Shown: in pieces, positions 1 to 8,900 of the stretch
How the letters are laid out: every line of letters starts with the position of its first letter
Numbering within the stretch: position 1 is the first letter of the stretch
Translations under genes and position numbers: made by a program
From: Streptomyces alboniger
GTDB lineage: Bacteria; Actinomycetota; Actinomycetes; Streptomycetales; Streptomycetaceae
NCBI RefSeq assembly: GCF_008704395.1
Contig: NZ_CP023695.1
Location: 7,378,001-7,442,000, forward strand
Direction of reading: 5' to 3'
Length of the DNA: 64,000 bases
The notes under the pieces: model-generated
Databases searched by the model: none
Seen by the model: the letters and a program-made list of their open reading frames with translations, nothing else
What the model was told of the DNA's origin: nothing

Positions 1-2
1 CC

Positions 3-206
3 CTCGTCCACACCGCATGGATTTCTGCCGTGTTCTTCACCTTCGCCAACACGCCTTGGCTCGCCGTCCGCGTCCGCACGGAGAACACGGTGCTGTGGCC
101 TGTGGTGGGACCAGTGGCGCGGGACAGTTCGCGGAGCTGTTCACCGAATTCGCCGACGGACGCCTGCTGTTCGCGCTGCGGGTCTCCTGCCCGCAGGTTG
201 CCGTGA
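3..206 (+). CDS. Possible 3' end of an upstream gene (membrane methyltransferase-like), truncated by the window edge
   Basis: Frame 3 is open from the left edge to a TGA at 204-206. Its first 35 or so codons read like the end of a small integral-membrane protein: a hydrophobic stretch followed by an RVRTEN motif. That pattern recalls the last helix and Arg/Glu tail of isoprenylcysteine carboxyl-methyltransferase-like proteins. The remaining codons look random, so the true frame may be broken near base 120. The start lies outside the window. The family assignment is a guess from a short stretch and could be wrong. Confidence 0.25.
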   Translation, partial: LVHTAWISAVFFTFANTPWLAVRVRTENTVLWPVVGPVARDSSRSCSPNSPTDACCSRCGSPARRLP

Positions 207-536
207 GCCTGCCGGCCTGCACCGGCAGCAACACCGCACTCCTCCTCGTCTTGGCCGAGGACTTGCCCGCCTCAGTACCCCGGAAGTCGTCAGCCGGCCG
301 GGTTCACTGCCGCTCTGGTGGCCCGCTACAGCAACAACCTCGTGTCCGGGTCACGAAGTTCATGCGCTGACGCGCGCACCGGCCGTACCTCCCCGACCGG
401 GAAGACTCCGCGCGGGCACGGTGCCGGGACAGGACGAAGGTCGGGGCACTCATGGGGGTCCACTGGACGCCCCGGGGGCGCGGGACGTCGGGTGGGCCGA
501 CCTCCCGCGCCGCACCCGCGCCGTACGGGTCCGACG
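207..536. other. Intergenic region, no gene recognised
   Basis: The reading frames here have no plausible start with a ribosome binding site and no recognisable domain. The region lies downstream of the esterase-like gene on the - strand and of the possible gene end at the left edge on the + strand, so it is probably a convergent intergenic region. I see no convincing long hairpin. Confidence 0.4.
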
Positions 537-1943
537 CTACTTGAGCATGTCGGCCGCCTCCACCCGGTGAAGGTGGATCAGAACGTCGTGGGTCTTCGCG
601 AGCCGGATCTGTGCGGCGTTGCCGTTCCAGGGGTAGGTGGCGCCGATGTTCTTGACGCTGCGTGTCTCGGCGAGCCAGGCGCGGGCCGGGACGGGGGTGT
701 TGCGCAGGTCCACCATGAAGTCGCGGTGGCGTACCCGGTCCAGGGTGTGCTCGGTGGTACCGGGTGCGGCCGGGCCGATGGTGAACCGGTGGACGCCGCC
801 GTCCCGGCCCAAGGCGTTGAACGAGCCCCGGTCGAAGGTGAGGCCCGCACTCAGGTAGTGGCGGCCCAACTGTTCGCGAAGGAAGTCGCCCTGAGCCTTC
901 GGATGCGTATTGGGGACGTACGTCTTGAGGGCGATGTGGCTGTTGTGGGCGGAGAGCAGGATCTTGTCGCCCGTCTGCCGCTGCCACCAGGTGACGTTCT
1001 GTGCCATGACCTGGTCGCGGTAGCGCATGGCGTCAGGGATGACCTGTGGGTCGTCCCAGTCAAAGGCGTACATGGTGGTCATCTGGTGGATCGCGGTGGC
1101 GTGCTGGACGGCCCAGGCGTGCCCGTCGGCGTCCTTGCCGGGCCGCTGTTTGAGCAGGTCGAGTGCCCGGCCTGTCCGCTTGGCGAGCTCCTTGCGTTCG
1201 GCCAGCGGCTTCGACAGGTAGTCATTGACGTACGTTTCGGCGTCGGTGGTGGGCCGCAGGCCCCGGTACAGCTCGGTGAGCCGCGGGCCGAGTTCGGGCT
1301 GGGCCGCGGCCGCGTAGGCGCTCACCTTGTCGTACAGCTCGGCACCGGCGAACCCGTTGTCGTCGCCGACGAAGTGGAGCGGGTCCTTGGGGTGCTTGAC
1401 GTTGTACGCGCGCATCCACTGGAGCAGATCGCGGTACTCACTGGTGTTCCAGAACTGGTAGGTGCCTTGGAACTCCTCGTCCATGATCTGCTTCAAGTCG
1501 CCCTCGCCGCGCGTGAGGTAGGCGTCGAGCCGCAGTCCGGTGCTCCAGGGGGCTTCGAGGGCGAAGGCCCGAAAGCCCTTCTTCTCGACCAGGTACCGCA
1601 AGATCCGGTGCTTGACGGTGAAGAACTCGTGCGAGCCGTGGGTGGCCTCGCCCAGGCCCACCACCCGGGCGTCGCCGACCATCTGGCCGAACGGTCCGAG
1701 ATCGGCCAGGCCACCGCGTGGCTCGGTGGTGCGCAGCGGGTGGGCCACCCGGTCAAGGGCCGCCTCCGGGGAGCGGAGGGCGGCGGGCGCGGCCACCTCC
1801 GGTCCGGCGGGCGCTGCGGCATCGGCGGAGACTGATGCCGCGGCCGAGGCGGGCTGAGTGGCAGCGGAGGCGGCCGGGACGACGGCCAGGGTGGCACCGA
1901 GCGGGACGAGGAGGGCGGCGAGCAGGGCCTTGTGCGTTCTCAT
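537..1943 (-). CDS. Secreted erythromycin esterase-like protein
   Basis: The 468-residue product begins with a Sec signal peptide: basic start, hydrophobic core, and an Ala-rich cleavage region near residue 28. The mature part is an erythromycin-esterase (EreA/ChaN-like) domain. The family block GLGEATHGSHEF lies at about residues 96-107 with the conserved Glu99 and His102, and a His-bearing HNSHI segment comes later. EreA-type enzymes hydrolyse the macrolide lactone, but many actinobacterial homologues are secreted and have no shown macrolide activity, so the substrate is unknown. The ATG follows a GGAGAGAG site. The gene stands alone, with a non-coding stretch upstream. Confidence 0.88.
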   Translation of the reverse strand: MRTHKALLAALLVPLGATLAVVPAASAATQPASAAASVSADAAAPAGPEVAAPAALRSPEAALDRVAHPLRTTEPRGGLADLGPFGQMVGDARVVGLGEATHGSHEFFTVKHRILRYLVEKKGFRAFALEAPWSTGLRLDAYLTRGEGDLKQIMDEEFQGTYQFWNTSEYRDLLQWMRAYNVKHPKDPLHFVGDDNGFAGAELYDKVSAYAAAAQPELGPRLTELYRGLRPTTDAETYVNDYLSKPLAERKELAKRTGRALDLLKQRPGKDADGHAWAVQHATAIHQMTTMYAFDWDDPQVIPDAMRYRDQVMAQNVTWWQRQTGDKILLSAHNSHIALKTYVPNTHPKAQGDFLREQLGRHYLSAGLTFDRGSFNALGRDGGVHRFTIGPAAPGTTEHTLDRVRHRDFMVDLRNTPVPARAWLAETRSVKNIGATYPWNGNAAQIRLAKTHDVLIHLHRVEAADMLK

Positions 1944-2905
1944 GAGCCCAACTCTCTCCGCGCGGGCATGCCCCGGACCATCCGGTACGCCCCCCGAACC
2001 GCCCGGGAGTTAGCTCCACCTATTCAGGAAAGGAAACCAGGACCCGGGTCCTGGTCCCTGGTCCCGGTGCCTGGTCCTGCTCCTGCTCCTGGACGGGAAC
2101 GGAGACAGGGGCCAAGTAGCGTCGTTCAGGGCCGTCTCGCGCTTGGCCGGGTCAGTGCATGACGCCGGCCGAGCCTGATGCCGGCATGTCTGCTGGGGTA
2201 GGCGCGCTGCTCGTGCCGTTGTGGTGGCCGACGCCGGGGCAGTGGGATGACCAACCGGCGGATGGTGGAAGGCGTGCAGGGCGCCGCCGCAGACCGTGAG
2301 GCGCGCGGCTTGCATCTCAGCGGTGAACGCCTCGCTGCCTGAGTGATATCGCCGCGGCACGGCAAGGGACGCGCGAACCGCAAGTGGGCGATGCTGACCT
2401 TTTGCTGACCCCTCGCAGCGAACAAGGCGGCTGACCTGTACGAACACCCTGCGCGAGGACTGGATGACCGGCGACCGCTTCGGCGCGTGAAGGTTCCCGT
2501 GATCAGTGCTCAGCGGCCTGCCTGATCAAGGACGCGACCTCGGCGGGCTGCGGGAGGTGGACGGCGCGGCCGACGGCGGGACCGTGGGGCGTTGCGCTCT
2601 GTCCGGTGCTGTGGTGGAGACGGCCCGGCGGGTGAAGCCGAGCTGGTCCCTCGTTGCGGCCGACGACTGGATGATCATGAGACGCGCCTCACCGCCCGCG
2701 AGGCACGGGCGCCGGGGGCCCCGGGGTGAGCGCATGACACCCCTCCAGGTGCTGCGGCGTGGGCTCGTCGGCACGCAGGTCGGCGATCCGGAATCGCACG
2801 TACTTCACTCTGTCGGGTGCCATCCTGCCGACTTGCCCCATTCGGGCCTGGAGCGCGGTATTTTCCTTATCGCGTACATGACTTCGTCACTGAGGGACGG
2901 GGCGT
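1944..2905. other. Long non-coding or decayed stretch before the Tc toxin locus
   Basis: No frame in these 960 bases reads like a real protein. Positions 2040-2095 are low-complexity with repeated CCTGGTCC/CCTGCTCC units. At 2434-2487 a short frame ends in a plausible protein tail (LREDWMTGDRFGA then stop) with nothing credible before it, so decayed gene remnants are possible. The final part must carry the promoter of the Tc operon, but I could not pick a convincing -35/-10 pair. A GAGGG-type ribosome binding site sits just before the ATG at 2906. Confidence 0.4.
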
Positions 2906-5900
2906 ATGGACTCTCTCGAACGGACTTCCGGCGGAGCGTCCGACGCGCGCGCCGCCGGGGAAGGGGCGAGCGGATCCTGGCCCGGACCGCGCCAGCGGGG
3001 GGCCGGCTCGTCGGCCGATGACACCGCGGCCCCCTTCAAGGCCCCCGTGATCAGCCTGCCGAAGGGCGGCGGCGCGGTGCGGGGCATGGGGGAGAAGTTC
3101 TCGGTCAACCCGGCGACGGGCACGGCCACACTGAGCGTCCCCCTCCCGCTGAGCCCGGGGCGTTCCGGGTTCACTCCGCCGCTGAGCCTGGTCTACGACA
3201 CCGGCGGCGGCAACGGCCCCTTCGGGATGGGCTGGAGCCTCGGCCTTCCGGCCGTCGCACGCAAGACGGACAAGGGCGTGCCGCAGTACGACGACACCGC
3301 GGAGTCGGATGTCTTCGTGCTGTCGGACGCCGAGGACCTCGTGCCCGAACTCGCCCCCGACGGCCACCCGCTGCGCCGGTCGCGGACGGTCGGGACCACG
3401 GCGTACGAGGTCACCCGCTACCGGCCGCGGATCGAGGGCCTGTACGCCCGCATCGAGCGCTGGCGGGCCCCGGCCACCGGCCAGACCCACTGGCGCACCA
3501 TCAGCCCCACGAATGTCACCACGGTCTACGGCAAGGACGCCAACGCCCGCATCGCCGACCCCGCGGACCCGGTCGGACGTGTCTTCTCCTGGCTGATCTG
3601 CGAGTCCTACGACGACAAGGGCAACGCCGTCTCCTACCGATACGCCGAGGAGGACGGCACCGGCGTCGACCTCGCCGCACCGCACGAAGCACACCGGACG
3701 CCGGCCGACCGCACGGCCAACCGCCACCTGAAGTCGGTGCGTTACGGCAACCGCACGAGCCGTCTGGAGGCTCAGGACAGCACGGAATGGCTGTTCGAGC
3801 TGGTCCTCGACTACGGGGAGCACGACCCCGACCACCCTCGGCCCGACGACTCCGGCGCCTGGACCCGCCGCGCCGACCCGTTCTCCGCCTACCGCGCGGG
3901 CTTCGAGATCCGCACCTATCGGCTGTGCCGACGGTTGCTGATGTTCCACCACTTTCCGGACGAACCGGGAGTCGGCCGGAACAGCCTCGTCCGCTCCTTA
4001 CGGCTGTCCTACCGCGCCGAGCCGGCCGGATCGTTCCTCACCGCGATCGTCCGCAGCGGCCACCGCACCGGACCGGACGGACCGGTCACCCGCAGCCTGC
4101 CCCCGCTGGAACTCACCTACAACACTCCGGCGCCCGACCGCCGCATCCGGGACCTGGACAGGGAGAGCCTGGAACACCTGCCGGCCGGCGTCGACGGCAC
4201 CCTCTACCAATGGGCCGATCTGGACGGCGAATCCGTCTCCGGGGTCGTCACCCAGCAGGCCGGAGCCCTCCTGTACAAGCCCAACGAGGGCGGCGGCCGG
4301 CTCGGCCCGCAGCGGCAGCCCGCCGCCCAGCCGGCCCTGCCGCTCGGCGGCGGCCGGGGACAGCTGATCGACCTCGCGGGCGACGGCCGGCTCGACCTCG
4401 TCGACCTCGGCGGCCCCGCACCCGGCTTCTACGAACGCGACGACGGCGGCTGGAGCGCGCACCGGGCCTTCACCTCGCTGCCGGTCCTCGACTGGAACGA
4501 CCCGAACCTGCGCTTCGCCGACGTGGACGGGGACGGCCTCACCGACGTCCTGGTCACCGAGGGCGACAGCATCCTGTGGTACCCCTCCCTGGGCGAGGCC
4601 GGATACGGCCCCGCCGTCCGCGTGCCCACCGGCACCGACGAGGACGCGGGGCCCCGGCTGCTGTTCGCCGACGGCGGCCGGTCGGTGCACCTGGCCGACC
4701 TCTCGGGGGACGGACTCCTCGACCTGGTGCGGGTCGCGGACGGCGAGATCTGCTACTGGCCCAGCCTCGGACGCGGCCGCTTCGGCGCCAGGGTCGTGAT
4801 GGACAACGCGCCCCGCCTGGACCACCCCGACCGCTTCGACGAGCGCCGCCTGCACTTCGCGGACGTGGACGGCACGGGCCCCGCCGACCTGATCCACGTC
4901 GGCGACGACGGCGTGGACGTCTACACCAACCTCCTGGGCAACGCCTGGTCCGACCCGGTGCGGCTGCCCGCCTTCCCCCAGGTCGGTGAGGGCACCGCGG
5001 TCTCCGTCGTGGACCTCCTGGGCACCGGCACCGCCTGCCTGGTGTGGTCCTCGCGGCTTCCCTCGGACGCGGGCCGCCACGTCCGCTACGTCGACCTGAC
5101 CGGCCCCAAGCCGCATCTGCTGGTGCGCCTGTCTAACAATCTCGGCACCGAGACGGCCCTCGGCTACGCCCCGTCCACCCGCTTCTACCTCCAGGACAAG
5201 GCCGAGGGACGCCCCTGGGCGACCCGGCTGCCGTTCCCGGTGCACGTGGTCGAGCGGACCGAGACGTTCGACCACGTCAACCGCAATCGCTTCGCCACCC
5301 GGTACCGCTACCGGGACGGCTACTTCGACGGCGTGGAGCGGGAGTTCCGCGGGTTCGCGACCGTCGAGCAGCAGGACACCGAGGACATCGGCGCGTTCGG
5401 CGACGGCGTCTTCCCCGCCGGGGACAACGAGTCCCTCGAACACCGGCTGCCGCCGGTCCGCACCCGCAGCTGGTTCCACACCGGTGCCCATCTCGACCGC
5501 GACCGGCTCTCCCGACGGCTGGCCGAGCAGTACTACCCGCCCGACCCGGCCGCCGTACCCGACGCGCTGACCTGGCTGCTCGACGACACACCGCTGCCCG
5601 ACGGGCTGAGTCCCGACGCCGAGCGCGAGGCCTGCCGCGCGCTACGGGGCCAGCTGCTGCGCCAGGAGGTGTACGCCCTCGACGGCACGCCGGACGAGCC
5701 GCACCCGTACACCGTGACCGAGCGGAACTACACCGTACGGATGCTCCAGCCGCCCGCCGAAGAGCGCTGCGGTGTCTTCGCCGTCGACCCCCGCGAGAGC
5801 GTCACCGCCGTCTGCGAACGCCGGCCCGAGGACGCGCGCGTCGCCCACGAGGCCGTCCTCGACGTCGACCCGGACAGCGGTACGGTCCTGCACTCCGTCA

Positions 5901-8900
5901 CCCTCGCCTACGGGCGCGGCACCCCCGACCCCACGCTGCCCGCGCGCACCCGTGAGGCACAGGCGACCACCCTGGTCACCGAGACCCGGGTGCGGATCAC
6001 CCGGCCCGTCGACACCACGGAGCCGACCGGCGCCGACGCCCACCGCGTACCGGTGCCCTACGACACCCGTACCCACCAGATCAGCGGGCGCGACCCCGCC
6101 GCCGGAATCGACCTGGACCGCGCCCGGCCCCGGCTGCCGCTCGACTACGTGCGGCGCGCGCTGCGCGGCCCGCTCCCCGCCGGACTCACCCGCACCCTCG
6201 TGGCCCGCCACCGCGTGCGGTTCCTCGCTGACGACCTGTCGGGCCCGCTGCCCTGGGGCGAGCAGCAGCCGCTCGGCCTCGTGCACCAGACCCAGCGGCT
6301 CGCCCTGCCCGACGACCTGCTCGCCGACGTCTACGGCTCCCGGGTGGACGCCGCCCGCCTCCGCGAGAGCGGATACGTGCACGACGACGAGGACAGCACG
6401 AGTGCGGGCGGCTGGTGGGCGCCCTCCGGCACCGCGCGGTACGCGCCCGCCGGCACCGCCGACCCGCTCGTCTTCGCCCGTCGGCACTTCTTCGTCCCGC
6501 GCCGCTTCGTCGACGCCTTCGCCGCCGCGGCCGGCGCCGAGTACGGCACCGAGATCACCTACGACCCGTACGACCTCCTGCCGGTGCGCACGACCGACGC
6601 CGTGGGCAACACGGTCACCGCCGAGCGCACCGGGCTCGACTACCGGTTGCTCGCGCCGACCCGGCTCACCGACCCCAACGGCAACCGCACCGCCGTACTC
6701 TTCGACGCGCTCGGCATGGTCGTCGCCCAGGCCGTGCGGGGCACACCGGAGGACGACACCGGGGACACCCTCGACGGCATCGACGCCGACCCGCCGCCCG
6801 AGGTCCTCGCCGCGTTCTGGGACGCTCCGCAGGACCACGCCGACGACCTGCTCGGCACGGCCACCACCCGCCTCGTCCACGACATCGAGGCGTTTCACCG
6901 CAGCCGGGACGAGGAGCACCCCCGGCCCGCCGCGACCGCCGTCCTCACCCGGCCGCGGCACGTGCGCGACCGCGCCGAACCCACGCGGATCACCCTCGGC
7001 TACAGCGACGGCAACGGACGGGAGGTCCAGCGCAAGACCGCGGCGGAGCCGGGCCCGGACGAGGACGCGCCACGTTGGGTGGGCAGCGGCTGGACCGTCT
7101 TCGACAACAAGGGTCTGCCCGTCCGCCGCTACGAGGACTTCTTCACCCCGCGCTACACCTTCGAGTTCGCCGTCCGCGAGGGCGTCAGCCCGGTGCTGTG
7201 CTACGACCCGCCGGGCCGCCTCACGGCCACGCTGCACCCCAACCACACCTACGAGAAGACCGTCATCGGCCCCTGGCAGCAGCTCACCTGGGACGTCAAC
7301 GACACGGCCGCGCTGCCCGGTCCTGACGGGCGGCCCGCGGGCAACCCCGCCGACGACCCCGACACCGCACGCTACGCGGCGGCCCTGCCGACCGACACCT
7401 ACCTGCCCACCTGGTACCGACAGCGGGCCGACGGCAGCCTCGGCCCGCACGAACGCGCCGCCGCCGAGCGCACCCGGCCACACGCGGCGACCCCCCTGAC
7501 GACCTGCCTCGACCCGCTCGGCCGGCTCGTGCTGACCCTCGCCCACAACCGCACCCCCGGAACGGACGGCGGCCACGTCGACAGCGTCCAACGCGCCTAC
7601 GCCGAACTCGACGTCTCAGGCAGCCCGTTGGCCTTCGCCGACTGTGTGGACGGCACCCCGGGGCCCGCGAGCGGCGACGCCGACCGGACCGTGGGCCGCT
7701 ACCGCTACGACCTGCTGGGCAACCGGCTGCACGAGCGGAGCATGGAGGCGGGGGAGCACCGCAGGCTGTTCGACGTCGACGGCACGCCCGTCGCCCAGTG
7801 GGACCTCGTCGACGGCTCGGCCACCGAGCGCCTGCTGACCACCGGCTTCGACCTGCTGCGCCGCCCCCTCGACGTCCAACTCACCGAGGCCGGCGCGACC
7901 ACCACCGTCCAGCGCACCCGCTACGGCGAGGACGCCCCGGACGCCGAGCGCGCCAACCTGCGCGGGCAGGTGCACCGCATCGACGACGGCGCGGGCACCG
8001 TCACCCAGCGCTACGACCTCCAGGGCAACGTCAGCGAGACCGTGCGCACCCTCCTCGCCGCCCATCGCACCACCCCCGACTGGTCCGCGCAGCCGGAGGC
8101 GGCGGCCGAGAGCTGGACCACCCGGACCGAGTTCGACGCGCTGGACCGCCCGCGCGAGTGCGCGCACCCCGACGGCAGCGTCACCACGTACACCTACAAC
8201 CGCAGGGGGCTGCTCGACTCCGTCACGGCCGTCGTCGCGCCCGACGACGAGCCCACCGCGTTCCTCCGGTCCGTCGACCACGATGCCAAGGGCCGCCGCA
8301 CCCGCTGCGTCCACGGCAACGGGGCCACGACCACGTACACCTACGATCCCCGCACCTTCCGGCTCGCCGCCCTGCGCACCACTCGCGACGGCGGGCGCGC
8401 GGATGTGCAGCACCTGGTGTACACGCACGACCCGGTCGGCAATGTCACCCACATCGAGGACACCGCCCAGCCCGCGGTGTTCCACCTCAACACCCGCGTC
8501 GAAGCGAGCACCGACTACGTCTACGACGCGCTGTACCGCCTCGTCGAGGCCCACGGGCGCGAGCACCTCGCACCGCCGGACCCCCGCGGGCCCGCCGGAC
8601 TCCCCGGAGCGCACCCCGCCGACCGGGACGCGCTGGGCCGCTACCGGGAGACGTACACCTACGACACCGCGGGCAACCTCACCGCGCTCGACCACCGCAC
8701 CACCGACCCGCGCCACCCCGGCCGGCGGCGCGCCTTCACCTACGACGAGCCCAGCCCGCTCGGCCTCGCCGGAAACCGGCTCTCCGGCAGCACGACCACC
8801 AACGGCCGTGTGCGGGAGGAGAGTTACCGCCACGACGCGCTCGGTCAGGTGGCCCTCCTGCCCCCGCTGAGCCTGTTGCGCTGGGACCACACCGGGCAAC

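Noticed and set aside
304..987. 227-codon - strand frame running past the esterase stop
   Set aside because: Arg/Pro-rich text in a shifted frame of the esterase gene, without a ribosome binding site or domain.
318..1835. 505-codon + strand frame opposite the esterase-like gene
   Set aside because: The - strand gene has a signal peptide and family motifs; the + frame reads as an antisense shadow.
2010..2447. 145-codon - strand frame in the non-coding region before the Tc locus
   Set aside because: Its second half encodes only the low-complexity repeat tract, and no family pattern is present.
2506..3021. 171-codon + strand frame just before the BC gene
   Set aside because: It overlaps the well-supported start of the BC gene, has Arg-rich random composition and no ribosome binding site.
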